Shown here piece by piece: positions 17,755-26,714 of a stretch of DNA of 64,000 nucleotides. Each line of letters starts with the position of its first letter. Position 1 is the stretch's first letter. Below the pieces are notes generated by a model. It was not told where the DNA came from. It saw only the letters and a list, made by a program, of their open reading frames with translations, and made no database searches. Source of the DNA: an uncultured Eubacteriales bacterium (GTDB lineage: Bacteria; Bacillota; Clostridia; Oscillospirales; CAG-272); NCBI GenBank assembly GCA_934447715.1, contig CAKSER010000006.1, forward strand, positions 1 to 64,000, in the 5' to 3' direction. The position numbers were made by a program, and so were the translations under genes.

Positions 17755-17976
17755 TTTTTTCCTCTGTTTTCCTGTTTTTTCGTAGCCTTGCATGTAAAAT
17801 CGCAGCCTGCTATATCCCTATTATATATAATGTTATCACTTTCTCTCTGCCTTTGAAATATATTACATGTGAACATTTCGTAAAGGATACTTTTCCATTG
17901 TTTACAGAGTGTTAATAATTGGAAGATGGCTCTGTGATAGAATGTATTTTGAATAGTTATATGTATCGGTGATTTT

Positions 17977-18606
17977 ATGAGAAAATATATAGAGATATGC
18001 AGAATAGTGAATACTCACGGGATAAGAGGTGCCGTAAAAGCGGAGCCGTGGTGCGATTCTCCATCGGTTCTTGCAAAAATGAAAACGCTTTATCTTGAAA
18101 AGGATAATGAATATATTCCGGTAAAGATCGAAAGGGCTTCGGTTCAGAAGAACATGGTTCTTCTCCTTCTCGAAGGAATCGACACGGTCGAAAAAGCCGC
18201 TCTGCAAAGAGGAAGGGTCTATTTTGCGGACCGGAATGACATTCCGCTAAAAAACGGCTCATTTCTTATCGACGACCTTATAGGACTTCCGGTAATCGAT
18301 GCCGAAAGCGGAATTTGCTACGGAAGCGTGACCGATGTTACAAACGGAGCAAGCGACATTTACGAGGTAAAAATGCCGAACGGAAAAACCGCTCTTTTCC
18401 CGGCGGTAAAGGAATTTATCGAACGGATCGAACTTGAAAGCGGCATTTTCGTAAGACCCATCCCCGGCATTTTCGATGATCCCGACGGCAGCGAAGACGC
18501 GGCAGACCGCAAAGAAAAGCCGGAAAATGCCGCTGTGCCGAAAAGGGCAGCCGGAGTGAAAAAGGCGAAGGAAGCACAAGAGAAAAACGAGGCGGAAAAA
18601 GCATAA
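17977..18606 (+). CDS. rimM: Ribosome maturation factor RimM
   Basis: A 209-residue protein. The N-terminal RimM domain (EICRIVNTHGIRGAVKAEPW) and the PRC-barrel (LIGLPVIDAESGICYGSVTD, YEVKMPNGKTALFPAVKEFI) are complete by residue 168. It assists 16S rRNA processing and assembly of the 30S head by binding S19. The last 40 residues are an extra Lys/Glu/Ala-rich tail. Its stop codon overlaps the trmD start by one base, so the two are translationally coupled. The usual upstream neighbours rpsP and ffh, and rplS downstream, are absent here. Confidence 0.95.
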   Translation: MRKYIEICRIVNTHGIRGAVKAEPWCDSPSVLAKMKTLYLEKDNEYIPVKIERASVQKNMVLLLLEGIDTVEKAALQRGRVYFADRNDIPLKNGSFLIDDLIGLPVIDAESGICYGSVTDVTNGASDIYEVKMPNGKTALFPAVKEFIERIELESGIFVRPIPGIFDDPDGSEDAADRKEKPENAAVPKRAAGVKKAKEAQEKNEAEKA

Positions 18607-19295
18607 TGCCGAAGATAAGATTTGACATCATGACCCTGTTTCCCGACATGGTAAACACCGTCCTTTCCGAAAGCATTATCGGACGGGCAAAGGAAACCGG
18701 AATTCTTGAAATTCACACCCACAACATCCGGGATTATTCGGCAGACAAGCACAAAAGAGTCGACGACACTCCCTACGGCGGCGGAATGGGAATGCTCATG
18801 GCAGCACCCCCGGTATGCGCATGCCATAAGGCGGTAAAGGACAGCCTGCCGGAAAACATAAAATCCAAGACCGTATATATGTCCCCGAAGGGCAAAAAGC
18901 TTACCCAGAGCCTTGCAAAGGAGCTCTCACAGTATGAAAGCCTCATAATTCTCTGCGGTCATTACGAGGGGATTGACGAAAGAGCCATCGAGGAGGTCGC
19001 AGACGAGGAAATCTCGATAGGAGATTATGTCCTCACCGGCGGAGAGCTGCCGGCGTGCATCCTTGTCGACTGCGTTTCAAGACTGATCGGTGGAGTCCTT
19101 GCCGACAGCGAATGTTATGAAGACGAAAGCATCGCATGCGGAATGCTTGAATATCCGCAATACACACGCCCGATAGAATTTCACGGCAAACGGGTGCCGG
19201 ATGTGCTTACAAGCGGAGACCACAAGGCAATCCGCATATGGAGATTTAAAAAGGCTCTTGAAAAAACAAAAAAAAGCAGACCGGATCTGCTTTAA
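18606..19295 (+). CDS. trmD: tRNA (guanine-N1)-methyltransferase TrmD
   Basis: 229 residues, full length for TrmD. It opens with KIRFDIMTLFPDM and contains the SPOUT knot signatures ILCGHYEGIDERAIE, SIGDYVLTGGELPA and the substrate-binding DDTPYGGGMGM. It methylates G37 of tRNAs with a following G, preventing frameshifting. The ATG overlaps the rimM stop codon (TAATG). After the gene the sequence continues toward the membrane protein gene, so read-through transcription is possible. Confidence 0.98.
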   Translation: MPKIRFDIMTLFPDMVNTVLSESIIGRAKETGILEIHTHNIRDYSADKHKRVDDTPYGGGMGMLMAAPPVCACHKAVKDSLPENIKSKTVYMSPKGKKLTQSLAKELSQYESLIILCGHYEGIDERAIEEVADEEISIGDYVLTGGELPACILVDCVSRLIGGVLADSECYEDESIACGMLEYPQYTRPIEFHGKRVPDVLTSGDHKAIRIWRFKKALEKTKKSRPDLL

Positions 19296-19365
19296 ACAAT
19301 CAAAAGAAATAAAAGTAGCGCAGCCGGACAGGCTGAAGTAAGCCGCAGGAAAGGAGGCATGACCG

Positions 19366-21363
19366 GTGGAAAACGGGCAAAGCAGCAAGAAAAACGATAA
19401 GAAAAGCGAAAAGAACAGCAAAAAATCAGTTCAGGGAGTTAAAAATCCGTTCAAGGACGGAGTAAAGGAGACTGTAAAGGAAACCCTGTCGAAGGAAAGC
19501 AGGTATTTTGAGTCCGCCTCCGGAATAGCCGACAGGCTTTATCGGTCGATGCAGAGAAGCTTTACCGGACAGCTTCTCACCTCCGCAAAAAGCGAAGCAG
19601 CATCGGGAAGCGGAATGATTTTGGGGCTTATAAAAAGCCTGAACATTCACAGAAGGGCTGTTGTTCCGGCAAGAAAATTCTTTAACAGGCAATTTTCCGA
19701 AAGCGCCGTTTTAAACCTTTTCAGCAGGCTTTTAAGCTATCTTCTTTCCCTGCCTGCAAAGCTTTACGGAATTCTCTCCATTTCTTTCGGAATGTATACC
19801 GCGGTGATCTGGCTGATCATGAGATATGCCTTTGGGACAAGCGGCATCGGATATACAAATCTCGTCTGCGGAATAGTGCTTACCCTGCTTTCGCTCTTTC
19901 CTCTTTTTACAAAGGGCTCGATTGCAGATGCGATAACCTCAAGCAGGATTTTGAGCTTTATTCTCTTTGATCTGTTAGGCGCCAAAAAAGACACCTTTGA
20001 GGATATCGAAGCAAAGCCCGGAAAAAGCTATCTTGCATTTCTTTTCGGAATGCTACTGAGCCTTGCGACTATTAAAATAAGCTGTATATATCTTGCATTG
20101 GCAGCGCCTGCCATCACACTTGCAATACTGATAATCAGGCGCCCGACAGCCGGAATCGTTTCTATCCTGCTCACAACCCCACTTTTGCAGAACGGGAAGA
20201 TCACAACAGCACTGATTTTATACACCTCCGCCTGCCTTGTTTTTAAGCTGATAAGCGGAAAGAGGATTTTAAAGGTCAAGGCAACAGATCTTTTTGTATT
20301 TATTCTTGCGCTGATGGTTCTCGGTGCCGGACAGCTTTCGGTTTCGGATCAAAGCGCCTCGTTTTCTCTTTCGTTTATCTGCTTTATCCTCGGATATTTT
20401 CTTACCACCACACTTGTTACGACAAGAGATTCATATGAAAGATGCAGAAGAGCGATTCTGCTTTCGTCGGCGATATCCTCGTCATATGGAACGATCGGAC
20501 TGCTTTTAGCCGAACACGGACTGAATACCGGCTCGCTTGCCTTCTTTTCTGACAGCAGCTACTCTGCCGCGGCAGCCTGCTTTGTCATGATGACGCTTCC
20601 GATTGTAATCTCGTTCCTTCTGACCGCAAAAAGCAGCGAAACGAGATTCGGAGCTGCGCTTTCCCTCTGTCTCGGAATTGCATATCTTGTAATGAAGCTT
20701 TCCGGCTCTGCAATTATCGGACTGATTTTAGGACTGCACCTGTTCCTTCTTTTAAGCGACAGAAAAGCGTTTGCCGTATCTGTCGGACTGTTTTGCATAA
20801 TCGGTCTTGTGCTGCACTCCTTTTCCGATATGCTCCCCGACGGTGCTGCCGAGCTTATAGGCAGATTCTCTCTTAAAAACTCGCTTTCCTCCGGCAGTAT
20901 AAGCGGACTTACCGAGCTTGTTAAAAGCTGTCTTGCCTCCGGTGTCGGCTTCGGCCCGGATGCATTCACCACCGCATACAGAGAGCTTACGACGGGAGCT
21001 GTGAGCGACATCGGCAGCGCTTCCAACATGTTCGTGCAGATGACGGTCGAGATGGGAATCAGCAGTGTGATCGTTTTCGCGGCTATACTGATTTTATCGC
21101 TGCGCGAAACGCTGTATTTTATGAAAAACAGATCCCCCGGCAAAACAGGCAAGAATGCCGTGATCTTCTCTGCCGCCTGCCTCGGAGGCGTTTTTGCGGC
21201 AGTAATCTTCGGCTCTACAGAGCTTGTCTGGCAGAGCAGTGTTATAATGCCGGTGTTCTGGATTCTTCTCGGGCTGTCCTGCTCGATTGTAAGAACCGCC
21301 GGACATGAGGAGCCCAAGCTCATAATCGACGGTCCGTTTGCAGAGCTTTATTATCCGAGATAA
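19366..21363 (+). CDS. Large polytopic membrane protein, O-antigen ligase/polymerase-like
   Basis: The GTG start at 19366 has GGAGG 8 nt upstream. The 665 residues begin with a Lys/Ser-rich cytoplasmic segment of about 100 residues. About 12 membrane helices follow, with a large loop around residues 490-560 that includes GVGFGPDAFTTAYRELTTG. That loop and the helix layout resemble the Wzy/O-antigen-ligase (Wzy_C) superfamily, where G-x-G-x-G/D stretches and a charged periplasmic loop take part in glycan transfer. Its substrate is unknown. Two DUF4330 membrane proteins follow on the same strand, suggesting a three-gene surface-polymer unit. Confidence 0.78.
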   Translation: MENGQSSKKNDKKSEKNSKKSVQGVKNPFKDGVKETVKETLSKESRYFESASGIADRLYRSMQRSFTGQLLTSAKSEAASGSGMILGLIKSLNIHRRAVVPARKFFNRQFSESAVLNLFSRLLSYLLSLPAKLYGILSISFGMYTAVIWLIMRYAFGTSGIGYTNLVCGIVLTLLSLFPLFTKGSIADAITSSRILSFILFDLLGAKKDTFEDIEAKPGKSYLAFLFGMLLSLATIKISCIYLALAAPAITLAILIIRRPTAGIVSILLTTPLLQNGKITTALILYTSACLVFKLISGKRILKVKATDLFVFILALMVLGAGQLSVSDQSASFSLSFICFILGYFLTTTLVTTRDSYERCRRAILLSSAISSSYGTIGLLLAEHGLNTGSLAFFSDSSYSAAAACFVMMTLPIVISFLLTAKSSETRFGAALSLCLGIAYLVMKLSGSAIIGLILGLHLFLLLSDRKAFAVSVGLFCIIGLVLHSFSDMLPDGAAELIGRFSLKNSLSSGSISGLTELVKSCLASGVGFGPDAFTTAYRELTTGAVSDIGSASNMFVQMTVEMGISSVIVFAAILILSLRETLYFMKNRSPGKTGKNAVIFSAACLGGVFAAVIFGSTELVWQSSVIMPVFWILLGLSCSIVRTAGHEEPKLIIDGPFAELYYPR

Positions 21364-21480
21364 TCAAAGAAAAAAGGCATATCGGTCTAAGCACAGCCGG
21401 ACTTATCCGGCGACCGAATATTAAGCCGAAATATTCAAACAAGCGAATTCGAAAAGAAAATCCACACGGAGATGCTTCAG

Positions 21481-21987
21481 ATGAAAAACGAAAACAGGCA
21501 AAAATCAAAAAAGGTCAGACTTAATTTTATCGACTTTATTCTCATTGCGGTAATGCTTCTGGCGCTCGGAATGCTGATCTTTATTTTCTCGACCGGAGAC
21601 ATGTCGATCTCCGCAAAGAACAAGGCGACCGTGGAATACACCGTCGAGATCGACCGAGTTCCGGAGGAATTCAAGAACCTTGTCAAGGTCGGAAACACGG
21701 TTTACGACACCGAAACGCTCTGCAATCTCGGCGAGGTGATCGATATAAGCTATTCCTCCTCCTATTACAAGGGCGCAGACAACGCCACGGGAGATATTGT
21801 ATATTCGGAATATCCCGACGAGGTCAGGATGACGATAACGATCAAAGTCTCAGCCTCAAAGACCGACACCGGCTATTCGGTCTCGGATTACAGCCTCTCG
21901 GTGGGCAAAAGCATGAGCATCCGCGTACCGGACTTTACCGGAACCGGCATCTGCTCATCGATTGACGCTTCCGAAAACGCTAACTGA
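21481..21987 (+). CDS. DUF4330-type membrane-anchored protein, copy 1
   Basis: The start is the ATG at 21481 because GGAG sits 9 nt before it; an ATG three codons upstream is poorly placed. A short basic N-terminus (NRQKSKKVRLNFIDF) leads into one membrane helix (about residues 18-38). An exported beta-rich domain follows (VEYTVEIDRVPEEF, VKVGNTVYDTETLCNLGEVIDI, DEVRMTITIKV), matching the DUF4330 pattern. Its function is unknown; I associate this family with neighbouring polysaccharide-ligase-like genes. The next gene is a diverged paralog. Confidence 0.8.
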   Translation: MKNENRQKSKKVRLNFIDFILIAVMLLALGMLIFIFSTGDMSISAKNKATVEYTVEIDRVPEEFKNLVKVGNTVYDTETLCNLGEVIDISYSSSYYKGADNATGDIVYSEYPDEVRMTITIKVSASKTDTGYSVSDYSLSVGKSMSIRVPDFTGTGICSSIDASENAN

Positions 21988-22012
21988 AGCTAACTGAAAA
22001 GGACAGGTTTTT

Positions 22013-22537
22013 ATGGATATGGATCAGAAAAGCACCATGAAGGCAAAGAAAAAGAAATTCCGCCTTTCCGGAATCGACATCATGATAATTCTTCTAATCA
22101 TCCTCTGCGCTATAGGGCTGATTATCAGAAACGGCTTAATTGACAGCATTCTCAAAAGAACCGATCTGTCGTCTGCCGAGATCGGCTTTTCGGTAAGCTC
22201 GGTCACACAGGAGGTGGCGGATTCTGTTAAAACCGGAGAAACGGTCACTATGCTTGCCGACAGCAAAAGGAGCAAAGACAGCAAGCTCGGGCAGATCAAG
22301 AGCGTAAGCAAGACGAGCGCTCTTACCCTTGTCGAAAAGGGAGACGGAACACTTGAAAGAGTCACAGACGAGCGCCTGCGCGACATGACCGGAACCATTA
22401 CCGTGAGCGGAAAAATGACAGACAACGGCTATATGCTAAACGGCGACACCTACATTGCAGCAGGAAGCAGGTTCAGCGTGACCTCCGGAAATGCGGTTTT
22501 TGAAATACTGATAACCTCGGTACGCACCTCCGGCTGA
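22013..22537 (+). CDS. DUF4330-type membrane-anchored protein, copy 2
   Basis: A 174-residue protein with the same plan as its upstream neighbour: basic start (KAKKKKFRLSGIDIM), one membrane helix (about 22-42), then an exported domain (IGFSVSSVTQEVADSVKTGE, KLGQIKSVSK, TGTITVSGKMTDNGYMLNGD). It has diverged strongly from copy 1, so the pair is an old duplication or a heterodimer. The ATG at 22013 has AAGGA 11 nt upstream, and the gap to copy 1 is 25 nt. The sequence after it (22541-22616) can fold into a loose hairpin without a T-tract. Confidence 0.78.
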   Translation: MDMDQKSTMKAKKKKFRLSGIDIMIILLIILCAIGLIIRNGLIDSILKRTDLSSAEIGFSVSSVTQEVADSVKTGETVTMLADSKRSKDSKLGQIKSVSKTSALTLVEKGDGTLERVTDERLRDMTGTITVSGKMTDNGYMLNGDTYIAAGSRFSVTSGNAVFEILITSVRTSG

Positions 22538-22667
22538 CGTGGGATTTTTAAGATCGAAAGATCGGGCAAAAGAGACAAAAGGCGAAAAAACGCCGGCAAA
22601 ACCCGAAAAAAGTCCCGATACTCCATTCTCAATTTAAAAACAACCTCAAAAATATTTATCCAAACAC

Positions 22668-22696
22668 TTGATTTTACCCCCTTCCTTTGCTATAAT
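22668..22696 (+). promoter_or_regulatory. Sigma-A promoter for ptsH
   Basis: TTGATT (22668-22673), 17 bp, TATAAT (22691-22696). Confidence 0.8.
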
Positions 22697-22770
22697 GATT
22701 ACATCTAAAACAAAATCAAGCACCAAAAAACGTCATTTTATAAATATTTTAAATACCAAGGAGATTCACC

Positions 22771-23040
22771 ATGACTTCACGCGAAATTACTATACAGAAC
22801 AGCGTCGGACTTCACGCAAGACCTGCCACATTCTTTATACAGAAGGCAAATTCCTACAAGAGCTCGATCTGGGTTGAAAAGGACGACAGAAGAATCAACG
22901 CAAAGAGCCTTCTCGGAGTTTTGTCTTTAGGAATTGTCAAGGGAATGACTATCACCCTCACAGCAGACGGCACCGACGAGGCAGAGGCTCTTGACGGTCT
23001 TACCGAGCTCATCGATTCCGGCTTTACCGACGTCGACTAA
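22771..23040 (+). CDS. ptsH: HPr-family phosphocarrier protein
   Basis: An 89-residue HPr. The phosphorylated histidine is H15 (VGLHARPAT). The regulatory serine S46 (AKSLLGVLSLGI) is present, so it can both pass phosphate in the sugar PTS and be phosphorylated by HPr kinase for carbon catabolite control. The ATG follows AAGGAG at normal spacing. No enzyme I gene is nearby. An unusual G-rich repeat tract and a terminator follow before uvrC. Confidence 0.96.
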   Translation: MTSREITIQNSVGLHARPATFFIQKANSYKSSIWVEKDDRRINAKSLLGVLSLGIVKGMTITLTADGTDEAEALDGLTELIDSGFTDVD

Positions 23041-23280
23041 TCCCGGGTACAACCGGGGGGCAACTACCGAGGGCAACTACCGAGGGCAACTATCGAGGGC
23101 TACCAAGGGGGCTCAAAGGGACACCGTGGTATGCAGCCAAGGGCGCAACAGTAGGAGCTCCAAGGTGGGCAACCGAGGGGGCACTAAAGGGCAGCAGCCA
23201 AGCAGCGCAGCTATATCGTGGGCAGCCAAGGAGGCACCAAGTGAGCAGCCCTTTACAGCAATTTATACAAGCAAACCGCC
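23041..23280 (+). repeat. G-rich degenerate short tandem repeat tract
   Basis: Three 13-bp units GGGCAACTACCGA (the last with T for C) lie head to tail at 23058-23096. Degenerate relatives follow, including three copies of GCAGCCAAG and several GGGC/GGGGGC runs, to about 23280. The plus strand is purine-rich. It sits in the transcribed region between ptsH and the terminator. Open frames cross it on both strands but encode only Gly/Arg/Gln/Ser-rich sequence without a ribosome site, so I do not call a gene. Confidence 0.75.
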
Positions 23281-23324
23281 GCACAGGCTTAATCAACTGC
23301 GCGGCAGCAACCTTCAGAGCGAAG

Positions 23325-23364
23325 AGGCAGACAGTTTCCTTTTGGGGTATTGTCTGCCTGTTTT
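23325..23364 (+). terminator. Terminator after ptsH and the repeat tract
   Basis: AGGCAGACA (23325-23333) pairs with TGTCTGCCT (23351-23359), followed by GTTTTG. Confidence 0.75.
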
Positions 23365-23403
23365 GACTTAACTGATTTAATACCGGCTTCAGGTGGTGAA
23401 AAA

Positions 23404-25311
23404 ATGTCCGCAAACGAAAAATCCGCAGCAGGATCCGAAGGAAGAGAAGAAAAAGAGGAAAAAGCCGCAACGACTGAAAAAAAGGCGGCGATAAAGCCTC
23501 TTTCAAAAAGCGAGCTTCGGGAAAAGGCAAACGAGCTTCCGCTTTCGCCGGGAGTGTACCTGATGAAGGACAGAAACGGCAGCATCATCTATGTCGGCAA
23601 AAGCAAGGCGCTTAAAAACCGCGTATCTCAGTATTTTCAGGACACCGACAAGCACTCGGTAAAGACCGACACGATGGTAAGCCGTGTGGCAAACTTTGAG
23701 GTAATGCTTACCCACACCGAAATCGAAGCCCTGAATCTCGAAAACAAGCTTATCAAGCTTTACACCCCCAAATTCAACATCAAGCTGAAGGACGACAGGA
23801 GCTATCCCTACATCAAGGTGAGCATGGGCGAAAGCTTCCCGAGGCTGTCTGTCGTGCGCAAAAGGATTGCCGGCGACAGGGCAAAATATTTCGGTCCGTA
23901 TTCCGGCACCGGCGTTGCATATTCGATTATGAACACGGTGCAGAAGGCGTTCGGAATCCCGAGCTGCAAGAAAAGCTTTCCGAAGGACATAGGCAAAACC
24001 AGACCCTGTCTTAACTATCAGATCGGGCAATGCTGCGGCCTTTGCACGGGAGAGATTTCAAAGGAGAGCTACCGCGCGATCTTTAATGATGTAATCTCGT
24101 TTCTCTCCGGTGCCTTCGGCGAGGTAAAACGCTCGCTTGAACAAAAAATGAACTTTGCCTCCGACAGCCTTCTTTTCGAGGCGGCGGCAAGATACAGAGA
24201 CCGGATTTATTCTCTTGAAAAGCTGTGGGAAAAGCAGAGAGTCGTTGCCTCTCCCGATGTTGAAAGAGACATTATTGCAATCTACACGGACGATATTTCA
24301 TCCTGTCTTGCGATTTTCTATGTAAGAAACGGTGCCGTAATCGACAACGAAAGCTTCATCTTCGGTGCGGATCAGATTATCGACGAGGGTGCGCTTACCG
24401 GCTTTCTTTACGATCTCTATCAAAGAAGGGAGTACATCCCAAAGGATATTCTTTTCGACTTCCCTCTCGGAAACGAAAACACCGAGCTTCTTTCTTCAAT
24501 GCTGAAGGAAAAGACCGGCTATACCGTAAGGCTTCGCTTCCCTCAAAAGGGAGATTCCAAGGCACTTTGCGAGATGGTAAGAGAAAATGCAAAGGAATAT
24601 GCTCTCCAGAACCTCCGAAAGGAGGAGCGCGACAACGAAACGCTTATAACCCTTGCAGGGCTGCTTAAGCTTGAGGTTGTTCCGGAAAAAATCGAAGCCT
24701 TTGACATCTCGAACTTCGGAAACGAAAATATTACCGCCGGAATGATTCGGTGGGAAAACGGCAGCTTCAAAAAGTCAGGCTATCGCACCTATAAGATCAC
24801 ATCGACAAAAAGCCAGGACGATTATGCCTCAATGAAGGAGGCTGTAAAGCGCAGATTCCTCCATAATGAGCTCGAATTCCCGGATCTTCTCCTTATAGAC
24901 GGAGGCGTCGGGCATGTCGGAGTTGCAAACGAGGCGCTAAGTGAGCTCGGTGTTGTCATTCCGACCTTCGGAATGGTAAAGGACGACTATCACAAGACAA
25001 GGGCGCTTACCGACGGTGAAAACGAAATTTCGATTGCAAGAGAGCAGGCGGTTTTCAGACTCATTTATCAAATCCAGGAGGAGGTTCACCGCTACACCGT
25101 TTCGAGGATGACAAATGCAAAAAGAAAGACGCTCAAGACCTCATCGCTTAACGAAATCCCGGGGATCGGTCCCACAAAGGCAAAGAATCTGCTTCTTTAC
25201 TTCAGGGGGCTCGGCGGCGTAAAAGCGGCAGGCAGGGATGAATTTTTAAAGGTCAAGGGTATTACCGAAAGGAACGCAGAGGATATCCTCGGATTTTTCA
25301 AAAAAGACTGA
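23404..25311 (+). CDS. uvrC: Excinuclease ABC subunit UvrC
   Basis: The start is the ATG at 23404 with AGGTGG upstream; the frame extends further only from a TTG inside the preceding terminator. The 635-residue product has a 35-residue Lys/Glu/Ala-rich extension. Then come the GIY-YIG nuclease (GVYLMKDRNGSIIYVGKS), the Cys-containing region after FGPYSG, a UvrB-binding segment, the RNase-H-like nuclease (IEAFDISNFGNENITAGMI, LLLIDGGVGH) and a C-terminal helix-hairpin-helix (IPGIGPTKAKNLL). It makes both incisions in nucleotide excision repair. It is followed by rsmD 34 nt later. Confidence 0.97.
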   Translation: MSANEKSAAGSEGREEKEEKAATTEKKAAIKPLSKSELREKANELPLSPGVYLMKDRNGSIIYVGKSKALKNRVSQYFQDTDKHSVKTDTMVSRVANFEVMLTHTEIEALNLENKLIKLYTPKFNIKLKDDRSYPYIKVSMGESFPRLSVVRKRIAGDRAKYFGPYSGTGVAYSIMNTVQKAFGIPSCKKSFPKDIGKTRPCLNYQIGQCCGLCTGEISKESYRAIFNDVISFLSGAFGEVKRSLEQKMNFASDSLLFEAAARYRDRIYSLEKLWEKQRVVASPDVERDIIAIYTDDISSCLAIFYVRNGAVIDNESFIFGADQIIDEGALTGFLYDLYQRREYIPKDILFDFPLGNENTELLSSMLKEKTGYTVRLRFPQKGDSKALCEMVRENAKEYALQNLRKEERDNETLITLAGLLKLEVVPEKIEAFDISNFGNENITAGMIRWENGSFKKSGYRTYKITSTKSQDDYASMKEAVKRRFLHNELEFPDLLLIDGGVGHVGVANEALSELGVVIPTFGMVKDDYHKTRALTDGENEISIAREQAVFRLIYQIQEEVHRYTVSRMTNAKRKTLKTSSLNEIPGIGPTKAKNLLLYFRGLGGVKAAGRDEFLKVKGITERNAEDILGFFKKD

Positions 25312-25345
25312 ATCAGAAAAGCAAAAAAAGAAAGGGCAAAAGCAA

Positions 25346-25948
25346 ATGAGAATAATAACCGGATCAGCAAGAGGAACAAAGCTTGAAACTCTCGAGGGAG
25401 AGTCGACAAGGCCTACGACCGACAGAGTCAAGGAATCGGTTTTCAATATAATCCAGTTTGAAATTGAGGGAAGAAGCTTTCTTGACCTGTTCGCAGGTTC
25501 CGGACAGATGGGACTTGAGGCGCTGTCAAGAGGTGCGGAAAAGGCGCTGTTTGCGGACGACAATCCGGAGGCTGTCGCAATGATCAAAAGAAACGCGCAG
25601 AAAACAAGGCTGTACGAAAAATGCAGGGTGTTAAATTCCGACTACAGGGCGGTAATAAGAAGCCTTACCGGGCGTGAGAAATTCGACATTATCTACCTCG
25701 ATCCGCCCTATAAATCCGATTTTCTTTATGACGCGCTTTCAAAGCTCGTAAAAGCGGAGCTCATTTCGGACACCGGAGTCGTAATCTGCGAGACAAACAG
25801 CAGCGAGCCGATAGAAATTGAAGGGCTTTATACCGCAAAGCATGTAAAATACGGAAAAATCTATATCTCGGTTCTCAGAAACGGCAGAAGCGAAAACAAC
25901 GAAAATGAAAACGACAAGGAAAACGGAGGGGAAAAGGAAAATGACTGA
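25346..25948 (+). CDS. rsmD: 16S rRNA (guanine966-N2)-methyltransferase RsmD
   Basis: A 200-residue protein starting RIITGSARGTKLETLEG, with the SAM site FLDLFAGSGQMGLEALSRGA and the catalytic DPPY (IIYLDPPYKSDFLY). It methylates G966 of 16S rRNA. The last 20 residues form an Asn/Glu/Lys-rich tail not needed for the fold. The next gene, coaD, overlaps its end by 8 nt, so the usual rsmD-coaD pairing is conserved. Confidence 0.96.
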   Translation: MRIITGSARGTKLETLEGESTRPTTDRVKESVFNIIQFEIEGRSFLDLFAGSGQMGLEALSRGAEKALFADDNPEAVAMIKRNAQKTRLYEKCRVLNSDYRAVIRSLTGREKFDIIYLDPPYKSDFLYDALSKLVKAELISDTGVVICETNSSEPIEIEGLYTAKHVKYGKIYISVLRNGRSENNENENDKENGGEKEND

Positions 25949-26477
25949 AGCAAGCAGAAAAACGGCTCTTGTTGCCGGAAGCTTCGACCCTGTAACAGCC
26001 GGGCATTTTGATATTATAAGGCGCACGGCAGCCCTTTTTGACAAGGTATATGTTGTCTCCTTCAACAACACCGAAAAAAAGTACATGTTTAACCAGCAGC
26101 AAAGAGAGGAAATGCTGAAGATCGCGTGCAGAGATTTCGAAAACGTCATCACCTGCTCTTACGGCGGCCTGCTTGCTGATTTTGCGGCGGAAAACGGTGT
26201 CGGCGTGATCGTAAAGGGAATCCGCGACTCAAACGACCTCGCCTACGAGCTCGATCTTGCAACAATCAACCGGATGATAAACGATCAGATCGAAACCGTG
26301 TTTATTCCGGCAAGACCCGAGTATATGCACATCAGCTCGACCTTTGTCCGCGACATGATCGGTTACAAAAGAAGTATCGACGGAATTCTTCCGCCGGGAG
26401 TTGCGGAATATATCGAAAAAAATTTTAAAAGCGCCTCAGAGCCCCGTCGGACCGAGAAGCCGGGCTTTATGCGCTGA
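25941..26477 (+). CDS. coaD: Phosphopantetheine adenylyltransferase CoaD
   Basis: I chose the ATG at 25941, with AAGGA before it; the frame extends 36 nt further upstream but lacks a start signal there. The 178 residues carry the nucleotidyltransferase motif GSFDPVTAGHFDII and the ISSTFVRD signature. It transfers AMP from ATP to 4'-phosphopantetheine in coenzyme A synthesis. Its C-terminus is slightly longer than the usual 160 residues (ASEPRRTEKPGFMR). Confidence 0.97.
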   Translation: MTEASRKTALVAGSFDPVTAGHFDIIRRTAALFDKVYVVSFNNTEKKYMFNQQQREEMLKIACRDFENVITCSYGGLLADFAAENGVGVIVKGIRDSNDLAYELDLATINRMINDQIETVFIPARPEYMHISSTFVRDMIGYKRSIDGILPPGVAEYIEKNFKSASEPRRTEKPGFMR

Positions 26478-26674
26478 CAGGCAAAAGCTGTCGCAATCGC
26501 ACGAAAAACGGCATTTTTTCCTGCCGAACTCTCCCGAATTTGATTTTTTTATCGCAGTTATTGCATTTTTTAATATGTTCTGCAATACGTTCTGCTTTGG
26601 CGTTCGTTTGCGGAACATATGTTCTTTGCTGCGAAAAAAAATAATTTATTTACAGATAAATCACTTTTCGGTTA

Positions 26675-26703
26675 TTGAAATACACTTCCCTATCGCCTAT
26701 AAT
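26675..26703 (+). promoter_or_regulatory. Promoter of the dcw cluster (mraZ)
   Basis: TTGAAA (26675-26680), 17 bp, TATAAT (26698-26703). The transcript would start near 26710, just before the MraZ boxes. Confidence 0.8.
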
Positions 26704-26714
26704 ATAAGTACACC

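Noticed and set aside
23058..23096. Possible CRISPR-like or integron-like repeats
   Set aside because: Units are 13 bp and contiguous without unique spacers, and no cas or integrase gene is present.
22991..23371. Gly/Arg/Gln-rich open frame through the G-rich repeat tract
   Set aside because: It begins inside ptsH in another frame from a CTG and lacks a ribosome site; the repeat explains the composition.
23350..23403. TTG-started extension of UvrC
   Set aside because: It would start within the ptsH terminator; the ATG at 23404 has a proper ribosome site.
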